From an uncultured Sphingomonadaceae bacterium (lineage in GTDB: Bacteria; Pseudomonadota; Alphaproteobacteria; Sphingomonadales; Sphingomonadaceae), in the NCBI GenBank assembly GCA_947493215.1, contig CANLQE010000001.1, positions 806,001 to 870,000 on the forward strand: 64,000 nucleotides of DNA, given 5' to 3'. Within the stretch, counting starts at the first letter, position 1. Every line of letters begins with the position of its first letter. The position numbers and the translations under genes are program-made. This document shows positions 18,213 to 26,300 of the stretch, piece after piece. The notes below the pieces were generated by a model. The model saw only the letters and a program-made list of their open reading frames with translations. It was not told where the DNA came from and did no database searches.

Positions 18213-18455
18213 ATGCGCGTAAAAGCCGAAATTTGCCGGGCGCAAGAAGCCCGCCAGCTCGATCTGGCCGCCAATGATCCGTTGGAAAGTCGCCGCAAAA
18301 TTGCGGCGGCAGCGGCCAAGGCATGGGGTTTAGAAGCCATTCAGGCGGAAAAACGTGAGGCCGGCCACGTTGATCCGATTGACAAGCTGGATGCCGAAAT
18401 AACCACGCAATTTGCCGACGAAGCAAATGCTGAAAAGGACCAACATGCCAGTTAG
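18213..18455 (+). CDS. Small hypothetical protein (80 aa)
   Basis: An 80-residue charged, mostly helical protein: ICRAQEARQLDLAANDPLESRRKIAA, then AAAKAWGLEAIQAEKREA and an acidic tail. I do not recognise a family with certainty; the ESRRKIAAAAAKAWGLEA-like block is reminiscent of small conserved sphingomonad proteins. It starts seven bases after the basic 46-residue gene and overlaps the following 37-residue membrane gene by 11 bases, which supports real, coupled translation. There is no signal peptide or membrane segment. Confidence 0.65.
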   Translation: MRVKAEICRAQEARQLDLAANDPLESRRKIAAAAAKAWGLEAIQAEKREAGHVDPIDKLDAEITTQFADEANAEKDQHAS

Positions 18456-18558
18456 ATTACAAATTGCTTATGGGCTGATCGCCTTGATGATCGCTGCCGC
18501 TGGCATCGGCATCTATTATTACCGAAAGCGGCAAAGGGATAAGGGTGGTCGCTGGTAA
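18445..18558 (+). CDS. Single-pass membrane microprotein (37 aa), not in ORF track
   Basis: ATG at 18445 preceded by AAGGA with six-base spacing; it runs to TAA at 18558. The product is MPVRLQIAYGLIALMIAAAG followed by IGIYYYRKRQRDKGGRW: one hydrophobic helix of about 18 residues and then a strongly positive tail, so the C-terminus should face the cytoplasm. It overlaps the preceding gene by 11 bases. Too short for the supplied track. Function unknown; the good ribosome site and membrane design argue that it is expressed. Confidence 0.65.
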   Translation: MPVRLQIAYGLIALMIAAAGIGIYYYRKRQRDKGGRW

Positions 18559-18597
18559 TCCAGATCGCCAAACGGCTACATCCGATTTGAGATAATA

Positions 18598-18771
18598 TTA
18601 ACCGCCTTGAATGGTCTTGGCGGTTTCCTCAATGCTTCCAACAACAAGCAGCGGAGATCCTCCGACCATACCGACATTGGTTTGACCGTTTTCACCGGTC
18701 CTTAGCCATGCGATATTTTCCACAACCACCATATAGTCGCCGCCGCGTGATTTGAGTAAAACGAATTTCAT
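18598..18771 (-). CDS. Small conserved hypothetical protein (57 aa), FlbD-like shape
   Basis: The track starts at a GTG (18789), but AGGAG lies nine bases before the ATG at 18771, so I choose MKFVLLKSRGGDYMVVVENI. The remainder, AWLRTGENGQTNVGMVGGSP, then LLVVGSIEETAKTIQGG, gives an all-beta core with a short C-terminal helix. The layout (short beta-strands, then SIEE helix) is similar in shape to FlbD and related small regulators, but I see no flagellar genes and do not assign that function. It is transcribed toward the small-gene run on the plus strand. Confidence 0.65.
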   Translation of the reverse strand: MKFVLLKSRGGDYMVVVENIAWLRTGENGQTNVGMVGGSPLLVVGSIEETAKTIQGG

Positions 18772-18821
18772 CTTAGTGTCTCCTGACACCCTTGGCGTTA
18801 CGACCCGAACCTCTTTTTTGC

Positions 18822-18843
18822 ATTAACACCCCGGAGTGTTAAT
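18822..18843. promoter_or_regulatory. Perfect dyad upstream of the 57-aa gene
   Basis: ATTAACAC-CCCGGA-GTGTTAAT is an inverted repeat with eight-base arms, 50 bases upstream of the small minus-strand gene. It has no T-run, so an operator or protected hairpin is more likely than a terminator. Confidence 0.5.
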
Positions 18844-18907
18844 TGCAGGGGGCGGTCCCCGATAGAAATGAAAAGGCAGCTTTGTGGATTGAGCAGCGAT
18901 AACGCTG

Positions 18908-18936
18908 ATGTCCGCTATGGGCGCAAAAGCGGACAT
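18908..18936. repeat. REP-like palindrome, copy 1
   Basis: ATGTCCGCTATGGGCGCAAAAGCGGACAT: arms ATGTCCGCT and AGCGGACAT around a short loop. A near-identical unit is at 33920 and a decayed one near 38698, so it is a dispersed palindrome. Confidence 0.85.
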
Positions 18937-19322
18937 TAATTTGCTTGCGCTACGGAAATATCGAAAAGCGCTGTAAGCTCAATCGATAGAGCAATAGTTT
19001 GCAGTCTATCTGGCAATTATTGCACTGAATGCTTGTACTGACTGCTTGTACTGACTGCGCCTGAAATCAATGTTGGTGCGCAGCGGCGGCTCTGGATCCC
19101 CATAATGATTGGAACTGCCAGCCAAATGAAAACCTATTTGTTTGTCCAGTTAAATATCAGTAGGTTAACAATCGCTTCCAAGCTAGCAGCCGCTTCCATC
19201 GATGTGTAACAGACTGTCTTGCCGTCCTATCGCAATAGGGCTAGACTGGTGCCAGCATTGCCTTCCAAGTGAAAGTTTTGGGGTCGCACACTTGGCTTGA
19301 ACAGGAGGGCTGCACGGCGAAG
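18937..19322. other. Intergenic region upstream of the TIR gene
   Basis: About 385 bases with no convincing gene. It contains two perfect tandem copies of TGCTTGTACTGAC (19030-19055). A tRNA-like D-arm sequence (AGCTCAATCGATAGAGC) is present near 18975 but no full cloverleaf forms. The promoter of the TIR gene should lie here. Confidence 0.5.
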
Positions 19323-21272
19323 ATGGGAAAGTCAGGGGTAGACCAAGACACACCGAATGATTCGGCGAATATTTTCGTGAGCTATTCACGGGATGATCGG
19401 GCTAAAGTCTTGCCTATCATTGAGGCGCTTGAAAAAGCCGGCCTTACCGTGTGGTGGGACGGTTTGTTGGAAGCGGGTACGCTATTCTTACATACAACCG
19501 AACAAGCACTGGAAGAGGCCGATGTTGTACTCGTTGTCTGGACCAGCACTTCTGTCCAGTCCAACTGGGTGCGCGATGAGGCAACAAGCGGAAGGGAAAC
19601 GGGGCGTTTGGTCCCAGTGACAATAGACGGTTCACTTCCACCTCTGGGGTTCAGGCAGTTTCAAGTAGCGGATTTGTCAGCATGGCGCAAAAATCCCGAT
19701 GCTCCGGAAATTCAAAATGTCATCCAGTCGATCCGGTCACTAATGGGCCAGCCATCACAGTCGCTCCCTCTTGTGACGCCGCTGCCTAAAAGACCGATGT
19801 TGACGCGACGTTCCGCATTGGTCGCTGGCGGGGCAACATTGGCAGCAGGGACGGTTGGGGCATGGGCAGCTGGCTGGATAGGAAGCGAAACAGCAGCAGC
19901 AGCCAGCAGCATAGCCGTTCTGCCCTTCAACAATATTAGCGGAGATACTTCCCAAGACTATTTTGCCGCTGGTTTGTCAGAAGAGCTGAGATCTACGTTG
20001 AGTTTGAACCAACAGCTGCAAGTTGCTGCGAAAACCTCTTCAAACAGTTTTCAGGGCAAGCAATTTGATACCAAAGCCATTGCCCAGAAATTGAGCGTAT
20101 CTCATATTCTCGATGGCAGCGTCAGGCGATCGGGAGATGTCATAAGGGTCTCCACCCAGCTTATTGATGGCACTACCGGTTTTGAAATATGGTCCGAAAG
20201 CTTCGATCGCAAGATGATCGATATTTTTGCAATTCAAGATGAAATCGCAACAACGGTCGCCGATGCGCTGGTCGCCACAATATCGTCATCAACTACAATA
20301 TCAGGGCAAAGCATAGGCGGAACGCTAAATTCAAACGCCTATGATAGCTACCTGAAGGGCAAAGCGTTTTACGGCTTGGCAGCAGATGAAAAAACATATC
20401 GCAATGCCTTGGCGCAGTTCAATGAAGCAATCGAATTGGATTCCAATTATGCTGCAGCCTATGCCGCAAAATCCCGGACGCTGACCGTAATTGCAAACAG
20501 ACTGACGACCGGGGACGGACATATGGTGCTCTATGACGCGGCTGTCACGGCAGCGCGCCAGGCGCTTAAAATTGCACCTTCTTTGGCTGACGCACATGCC
20601 GCATTAGGCTTCGTTTTATTGAATGGACGTTTGGACATAAGGGCGGCAGGGTCTCCTTTCAGAAAAAGCTACGAATTGGGCTTTGGCAATGCCGACATAT
20701 TGTCGACCTATGCCGTCTTTGCGGGCCGTACCGGAAAGTTCGAAGAAGCGCGCCGCGCTGCATCCCGCGCTCTAAAACTCGACCCCCTAAACCCGGTAAC
20801 TTTTCGAAATGCCGGAATTGTCGAATTTGCTGCCCGCGATTTTGATGGAGCGGTATCACTGCTAAATCGTGCTCTGTCTATTAATCCAGAGGTAATCGGA
20901 ATAAACTCGATATTGGGTGATATTGCCATCGTTAGCAATCAACTTGAGGAAGCGCGAAGCTTCTTTCGATTGGAACCCAGTCAGCTTCTTCAACAAAGGG
21001 GTTTGGCTATCGTTGAGTGGAAATTGAACAACGTCGAGGAGGCCAAGAACATATTGGATGGGATGATCACATCAATGGGCGATAATTGTTTGTTCCAGCA
21101 AGCAGAAGTTCAAGCACAATGGGGCAATAATGACAAAGCCTTCCAAATATTGTTGCATGCGTATGAGAAAAGAGATTCCGGACTTGTTCTTTTGCGCAAC
21201 AACCCTCTATTTGATCCCCTAAGAAATGACCCGCGTTTCAAAGACTTGCAGTTGAAACTGGGATTTGAGTGA
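19323..21272 (+). CDS. TIR - signal-anchor - TolB-like - TPR protein
   Basis: A 649-residue protein (ATG at 19323; the track start at 19269 adds 18 residues with no family match). Residues about 17-150 are a TIR domain: NIFVSYSRDDRAKVLPIIEAL, GLTVWWDG and SNWVRDEA, whose Glu corresponds to the NADase Glu of active TIRs. Then RR at 162-163 and SALVAGGATLAAGTVGAWAAG form a Tat-like internal signal-anchor. Residues about 197-330 (SIAVLPFNNISGD, LDGSVRRSGDVIRVSTQLID) are the TolB-like FlgO/CyaC module, and TPR-type repeats fill the rest. The likely topology is cytoplasmic TIR and periplasmic sensor. A 21-base gap separates it from the acidic lipoprotein gene, and it converges on the protease operon. 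Enzymatic activity is not proven by sequence. Confidence 0.88.
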   Translation: MGKSGVDQDTPNDSANIFVSYSRDDRAKVLPIIEALEKAGLTVWWDGLLEAGTLFLHTTEQALEEADVVLVVWTSTSVQSNWVRDEATSGRETGRLVPVTIDGSLPPLGFRQFQVADLSAWRKNPDAPEIQNVIQSIRSLMGQPSQSLPLVTPLPKRPMLTRRSALVAGGATLAAGTVGAWAAGWIGSETAAAASSIAVLPFNNISGDTSQDYFAAGLSEELRSTLSLNQQLQVAAKTSSNSFQGKQFDTKAIAQKLSVSHILDGSVRRSGDVIRVSTQLIDGTTGFEIWSESFDRKMIDIFAIQDEIATTVADALVATISSSTTISGQSIGGTLNSNAYDSYLKGKAFYGLAADEKTYRNALAQFNEAIELDSNYAAAYAAKSRTLTVIANRLTTGDGHMVLYDAAVTAARQALKIAPSLADAHAALGFVLLNGRLDIRAAGSPFRKSYELGFGNADILSTYAVFAGRTGKFEEARRAASRALKLDPLNPVTFRNAGIVEFAARDFDGAVSLLNRALSINPEVIGINSILGDIAIVSNQLEEARSFFRLEPSQLLQQRGLAIVEWKLNNVEEAKNILDGMITSMGDNCLFQQAEVQAQWGNNDKAFQILLHAYEKRDSGLVLLRNNPLFDPLRNDPRFKDLQLKLGFE

Positions 21273-21293
21273 GCAAGAAAACAGGAGAATGAA

Positions 21294-21530
21294 ATGCGTA
21301 AAATACTATTGGCCGCCACAACTGTTCTACTTTCATCGAGTTTGACAGCTTGCGGCGCACCAGAGGAAACTGCAGCCGAAGGCACCGAAGCTGTTGAAGA
21401 AACCGCCCCGGTTGAAGAAGCCATGTCGGCGGAAGAATCCACTGATGAAACCTCTCAGGAAGCAGAAGCCGATGGCACACCAGAAGAAGACGGTGATGAC
21501 GAAGACAGAGGGAATCCCATCGATTCATAG
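21294..21530 (+). CDS. Small acidic lipoprotein
   Basis: A 78-residue protein starting MRKILLAATTVLLSSSLTAC; LTAC is a lipobox, so the mature part begins at Cys20. The mature chain is almost entirely Glu, Asp, Ala, Thr and Ser (EETAAEGTEAVEETAPVEEA), so it is a disordered, highly acidic envelope peptide. AGGAGA lies six bases before the ATG. It is 21 bases after the TIR gene and probably in the same transcript. No family recognised; low-complexity composition limits homology inference. Confidence 0.75.
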   Translation: MRKILLAATTVLLSSSLTACGAPEETAAEGTEAVEETAPVEEAMSAEESTDETSQEAEADGTPEEDGDDEDRGNPIDS

Positions 21531-21566
21531 CACCGATTATACCAATTAGCTGCCGCGCCTGGGAAC

Positions 21567-22493
21567 TCACCTTCCTCTGGCGCGGCTTGCCATCGTCGTG
21601 TCAATCCAATTTCGATAGTGGGCCACTTTGGCGTAAACGCCCGGTCTCCCAGGCTGAGCACAACCATCACCCCAGCTGACAACGCCCAATAGCTTGTTGC
21701 GGAAAACCAATGGACCGCCGCTGTCGCCTTGGCATGTGTCGGTTGACGGGCCATTGGCGCAAATGACAGATGAATTTATTCGGCCTGGATAATGGCTATA
21801 GGCCTGCTGACAGGCACCCATATTCCACACATCAACCGATGCCCACAAGAGGATTGCAGAGCTACCGCCATTTCTGGTTTTCCCATAGCCAAAAATATTG
21901 GCGCTACCGTTCGCCCCCGCCTGATTGGAACCAATTAGCGAGATCGGTCTTACACCATTTCGATAAGCAGGTTCGATCTGCAACAATGCGATGTCATTGG
22001 CTTTGGTTCTGCTATCATAATATTTGTGCGGGATTTTTTTTAGCACCCGGTAAAAACGACCCGATCTATCGGACAATTTAGTAGAGCCCAAACGGACCGT
22101 CATCGTATAATTGCGATATTTTCCCGCGATGCAATGGGCTGCCGTCAATATCCATTCACGGGCGATCAGTGTTCCACCGCAGCGATGCCGCTTCGCCCAA
22201 TCCCCCTGCTCAACCGGCAGCTTAGACGTGCGCTGATACTTATACGCCCAGATTGACGCCTGCCACGGGGCCATTTGCTGCGAAGCCGGGGCATTATGAA
22301 CCGAATGAACATATGAGCAGTCATTTTCGTCTCTACATGGGTCCTCAATCCTGCCATCTTCGTCATAAAGGCTGGTCGCGAGGTTGTTAATCGGTTCTTC
22401 GTCCGGTTCGTCGAACTTCGGCCAGCTATAATCCCGGCCCGCCGCGCAGCTGGAAAGCAAGGCAAGGCCCATCAACGATATCCCGGATTTCAT
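21567..22493 (-). CDS. Trypsin-like serine protease (S1), lipoprotein
   Basis: About 308 residues. The ATG at 22493 gives a compact lipoprotein signal (MKSGISLMGLALLSSC); the track start at 22547 is a TTG, and an ATG at 22541 is a second option. The chymotrypsin fold triad is visible: His in ILTAAHC, Asp in ANDIALLQ and Ser in DTCQGDSGGPLV. Paired cysteines (RCGGT...AAHC, CQQAY...VICA, DTCQ...DGCA) match family disulfides, consistent with the periplasm or surface. An Asp-like S1 pocket residue precedes the GDSGGP motif, suggesting trypsin specificity. It follows the CHAT gene with the same orientation. Confidence 0.85.
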   Translation of the reverse strand: MKSGISLMGLALLSSCAAGRDYSWPKFDEPDEEPINNLATSLYDEDGRIEDPCRDENDCSYVHSVHNAPASQQMAPWQASIWAYKYQRTSKLPVEQGDWAKRHRCGGTLIAREWILTAAHCIAGKYRNYTMTVRLGSTKLSDRSGRFYRVLKKIPHKYYDSRTKANDIALLQIEPAYRNGVRPISLIGSNQAGANGSANIFGYGKTRNGGSSAILLWASVDVWNMGACQQAYSHYPGRINSSVICANGPSTDTCQGDSGGPLVFRNKLLGVVSWGDGCAQPGRPGVYAKVAHYRNWIDTTMASRARGR

Positions 22494-22586
22494 GCTGATC
22501 TTGGGAATGGTTGATTTGCTCGCATCTTTTCCAACTTTCATTCCCAAGCTTATAATTGACCGCCATATTTGGACAGCGGAAAGCCC

Positions 22587-24110
22587 CTATAGTGTCGGTT
22601 TTCCGTATATCGAAAAGCTCGCCCACATTTTTGGATCGTTCAAATATGGCTGGCGCCCATAATTATTTTTATAATTCATAGTCTCAATTTGAGCCTGCTG
22701 CATAGCAATCTCGGGTGCGAGACCGGTCTTTAGCCCGTTGACAAAGCTGGTCATCAATATCGCCGTCGCATTGTCGCTCACATTCCAAAGGCTGGCCACC
22801 ACTTGACCTGCACCAGCAGACGTCCATGTTCTGGCCACGCCAAAACCGCCACCATCGAGAACTCGCCCCAGTGCAGTCTGACAGGCGCTCATGATCACCA
22901 ATGGATGGTGATTGTCCCAGCCATTGAAACGCTCCTGCCGAACATGGCCTGCATAATAATGTCCGCCGGACATCGCCATAAACCCTTGCGTAAGTGGATT
23001 GTCCGGATCTGCGACAGCATGGGTTGCCATATAGATTATTCCGGCGTCCGGGTTTTTGTTTATGGCCCTAACGAAATTGCGGCGGGTTGCTTCATCGCCC
23101 AGCAACAGGCGCGTTGATCGGTCAGACAATTGTTTCGAAACCGCTATTGCTTCGCGACGTGCACCTGGCAGCGGCGACCAGTCGAATTTGGGATCGCTCG
23201 ATAGATCTGGATCACCAACGATGACCGCTTTATCGATGTTCAATTTAGCAAAATCAAAAAAGCTGTTTTTGTTTGTCAACGTGCCGATATCCGGCAGGAT
23301 GACAAACGACCAGTTTTTTGCTGCGAACCCGTTTTCAAGCGGCAATGCCGCATAGGGTGCGGTGCCGGTATCGCGCGCTGCGATTACCAGCAAACGTCCA
23401 GAACGTGTGCCTAGCGCCTTCCCCACTTCACCCGGCAGCAATGCTTCTGCTGTTTTTGACAGGGTCTGTTTGCGTTCTGCGACAGCGGCAGGCGACCGGT
23501 CTCTTTTCCTTGCCGCCCGCATCGCCTCTTTTGACACAGGTGGCTGACCTTCTGGTCTTGGACCTCGAGATACCGCCAAACGCCGGACCCCAAGGCCTTC
23601 GGCCATGGCGCCCAAGCCTTCATAACTTCTGTTGTAAAACCCCGTGACGATGCCACCATCGGGAGCAATCAGCCAACTCTGCAGAAAGTCATCATTTTTT
23701 ATGCTGTGAATCAAAGCGTAAGTCGGCGTGCCGCCTTTGGACAAGACAGCCAGTTTTTCCTTTATCTCTTGAAGATCGCTTTCGGCCTTAGCCAAATTGC
23801 GCTTCTGACCGGGAGCCACAACTCGGCCTGTTTCCTCCTTGGTTCGCATCACCTCTTTAAAAAGTTCTGCTCCTGCAATGGCACCGAGCAGGTCTTCATA
23901 TTTTTTCCCCCGAAAGTCTTTGGGCATCGGCGTCGGATTGGGTGTGGGCACGTTGGATGCAGCTGACGGCTCGTTGGATGCGACTGATGGTTCTGCATAA
24001 AATCCCTGTTTACCGGCCGCATCAGGGTCTGCTTGTCCGCAGGATGCAAGAAAATATAGGAGGAAGGGAGCAATAAAACCGCCGTTGAAGCTCATTCGAA
24101 AACTGATCAT
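22587..24110 (-). CDS. CHAT-domain protease, lipoprotein
   Basis: A 507-residue protein. GGGGAG stands seven bases before the ATG at 24110. The N-terminus MISFRMSFNGGFIAPFLLYF leads to LASC, a lipobox. After a Pro/Ser linker and a helical region that includes a KAESDLQEIKEKLAVL coiled coil, the C-terminal half is a CHAT (caspase-like HetF-associated) domain, with catalytic H364 in MATHAVAD and C410 in MSACQTALG, followed by the typical SAGAGQVVASLWNVSDNAT. CHAT proteases are usually cytoplasmic; here the signal predicts export. It is upstream of the trypsin gene and downstream of the SLOG gene. Confidence 0.87.
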   Translation of the reverse strand: MISFRMSFNGGFIAPFLLYFLASCGQADPDAAGKQGFYAEPSVASNEPSAASNVPTPNPTPMPKDFRGKKYEDLLGAIAGAELFKEVMRTKEETGRVVAPGQKRNLAKAESDLQEIKEKLAVLSKGGTPTYALIHSIKNDDFLQSWLIAPDGGIVTGFYNRSYEGLGAMAEGLGVRRLAVSRGPRPEGQPPVSKEAMRAARKRDRSPAAVAERKQTLSKTAEALLPGEVGKALGTRSGRLLVIAARDTGTAPYAALPLENGFAAKNWSFVILPDIGTLTNKNSFFDFAKLNIDKAVIVGDPDLSSDPKFDWSPLPGARREAIAVSKQLSDRSTRLLLGDEATRRNFVRAINKNPDAGIIYMATHAVADPDNPLTQGFMAMSGGHYYAGHVRQERFNGWDNHHPLVIMSACQTALGRVLDGGGFGVARTWTSAGAGQVVASLWNVSDNATAILMTSFVNGLKTGLAPEIAMQQAQIETMNYKNNYGRQPYLNDPKMWASFSIYGKPTL

Positions 24111-24242
24111 GGCTGATCTCCCCGGACGAGATAGTATAGGCGACCTACAATTTGTAAAGAAATGTCTCAGACTGTTGATCAGCTATTCTTCAACGGTCAG
24201 GGTCTAGTCGCGCTGCCGGTCCAATATAGCCGGTAGTCACGT

Positions 24243-26243
24243 CTATACAGGCACGGTGATTTGCTTGCCGCCAAATACAGCCTGCCAGTTTTCGATTTCG
24301 GAAACCACAACATCATCCGTGGCATGGACCAATGCAGTGACCTTTCCATAGTCGATTGCGGTGTCGGGAGCAGCCAAAAGCAGGTTGATGCGATGGTGGA
24401 TTGCATCAAGCTTTTTCGCGGTCACTTCGGAAATCGCTGCAAATCGTTCAAAATCACCGAAATAGCGGATGCCCGCAATCCCAGCACCGAATGTCGGGAA
24501 CATGACTCCAAGAACAGTGAAGGTCTTGGACAGAGAACCGACTATTGCATAGTCAATAAGATCAAGTTCTGCACATCCTTTTAGCAACAGATAAGACGCG
24601 ACAGACAGCACCGCGAGGCCAAACAAAAGTTCCGAAAATCGGTCCAGATTATGGTGCACGGCCTTTAGCCGTTTTGCTTTGCCAAAATGATAGTCGCGCT
24701 GGGGTGTAACGTGGGAGTTTATCAGCGCGGTCAAGCTCAGCCTCAGATAAGCGGACGTCAATTTTACCTGCGGCAGACCGATGCTGCGCAATGCTTGCCG
24801 AACATACCATTCAGGCCAGGAGGTTTCCGTTCCTTGTGGCCATCTCCCTCGTGCACGGGCCACGCCCAGCATCAAAAGAAGTGGCCCATGCCGGAAATAT
24901 TCGGCGACGCGCCGCGTCTCAAACCAGCGGCCATGCCAGCGATTTTTTTGCCCGCGAATTGTTATGATAACAATGGCCAGGAGCAACAGAAATTCAAATA
25001 GCGCGAATATCCATTTTTGCTCTGGTGACACCAGCGGAAGATATAATATCCCGCCCACAATCGCGAAAGCAGAGAGAATAAAATTGACGATCATGCCGCC
25101 GCGATAATGATCGGACAGCCGTGCTGCGATGCCGTCTGCCCACGCAAAATTCTGCATCGCAACCGCATCAATTTGTTTTGCAAGCTTAAGATCTGCATTG
25201 GGCAGGTTTTGCGCCACTTTCAATAGTGCAGCACCGCTTCCATTAGCAACATCTTCAGGACGCTCATAGGCTTGAATCAGGCTCCGGAAAGGCTTCTTGG
25301 TGTTGCCAAATAAAGCTTCTATCCTGCGATACCCATGTGTTAGTCGTGCGCTGCGATCATGCCATTTTTCATCGATAAATGCTGATATCCCCGGTTGAGT
25401 AGCCGAGGCCTTGGACAGTTTTGCGTGGTCGGGGCAAATAATGTCAGCTATTATTGACGCAATTTCCAGATTACGATCTTCATGCTCGCCACCGACCTTT
25501 GAACCAGCGAGCGATTCCGGCGCATATAGAATGCTCCATTTGTCCGGGCTTGCCGGGTCAATCCAGATGACCGGAGCCCCCATTTCCAATGCACAGGCCA
25601 CGGTATGCCCGGTTCCGCCATTATTGGAGGTGCTTTTGCCATCCCACACCGCGATGATGAGATCGGATTGTTCAATCATGACACGCCCGGCCAGCATTGC
25701 GCGCTGTGCGCTTTCTACAGCAAAGGCCTGCGCTTTGGCGAAGTCATCGGGTGAATCGAGCTTATCAAGATACAGCGCTGTAATATGTTCATCCTGATCA
25801 GCCAGTTCAAACAAAAGCGCACTATCCGCTATTACATTAATGGCGTCTACCCGAGCGCGCGTAGCTTCGTCACTAGCCTTCTTGTTCCCAAGCAATGCTC
25901 TTGCATCCTCGGCATCCAAGGGCAGTGCATTGATCGCCAGATTGAGTTGCCGACCAAATGGTAAGGGGCTGACCAACTCCCATTTGCGAGCCAAGGCCAG
26001 TTCTGCCGCTGCCTGATCCGTACCATCGACCAGCAAAGTATTGAGCCGCATGGATGCTTGTGAGCCATCTTTAAATTCTGATGGGGTATTTTGCGCCGTT
26101 CGATCAATGGTTTCGAAAATGGCATCTATCGCCGCTTTTATAGCGCCAGTGTTCCTCGCATAATCGGCATGGGCAGCACGATGCCCAGTTACCCCAATAC
26201 TGACATGCACCGTTGGCGGCTGGGGTGGTTTGACGATGCTCAC
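24243..26243 (-). CDS. SLOG-domain protein with four-helix membrane region (SLATT-like)
   Basis: A 666-residue protein. The N-terminal 260 residues look like a SLOG/LOG Rossmann domain: VSIGVTGHR, LLVDGTDQAAAELAL, LVSPLPFGRQ and SDLIIAVWDGKSTSNNGGTGHTV, motifs that bind nucleotide-like ligands. The second half has two hydrophobic pairs, near residues 380-430 and 548-605, and a basic RWHGRWFETRRVAEYFRHG segment between them, as in SLATT-type membrane proteins. SLOG and SLATT domains are associated with nucleotide-signalled conflict systems. This assignment is from motif recognition only. It starts 57 bases after the channel gene and ends 132 bases before CHAT. Confidence 0.72.
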   Translation of the reverse strand: MSIVKPPQPPTVHVSIGVTGHRAAHADYARNTGAIKAAIDAIFETIDRTAQNTPSEFKDGSQASMRLNTLLVDGTDQAAAELALARKWELVSPLPFGRQLNLAINALPLDAEDARALLGNKKASDEATRARVDAINVIADSALLFELADQDEHITALYLDKLDSPDDFAKAQAFAVESAQRAMLAGRVMIEQSDLIIAVWDGKSTSNNGGTGHTVACALEMGAPVIWIDPASPDKWSILYAPESLAGSKVGGEHEDRNLEIASIIADIICPDHAKLSKASATQPGISAFIDEKWHDRSARLTHGYRRIEALFGNTKKPFRSLIQAYERPEDVANGSGAALLKVAQNLPNADLKLAKQIDAVAMQNFAWADGIAARLSDHYRGGMIVNFILSAFAIVGGILYLPLVSPEQKWIFALFEFLLLLAIVIITIRGQKNRWHGRWFETRRVAEYFRHGPLLLMLGVARARGRWPQGTETSWPEWYVRQALRSIGLPQVKLTSAYLRLSLTALINSHVTPQRDYHFGKAKRLKAVHHNLDRFSELLFGLAVLSVASYLLLKGCAELDLIDYAIVGSLSKTFTVLGVMFPTFGAGIAGIRYFGDFERFAAISEVTAKKLDAIHHRINLLLAAPDTAIDYGKVTALVHATDDVVVSEIENWQAVFGGKQITVPV

Positions 26244-26300
26244 AGGAGGCCCTCTTCGCCGGCAATCCCTATTCGAATTGGACGAAAGGCGTCTGCGAAA

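Noticed and set aside
18968-19030. tRNA-like sequence with D-arm AGCTCAATCGATAGAGC and TTTGCAGT loop
   Set aside because: The anticodon stem does not close with a seven-base loop and no T-arm (GGTTCGA) or acceptor stem is present; at most a remnant.
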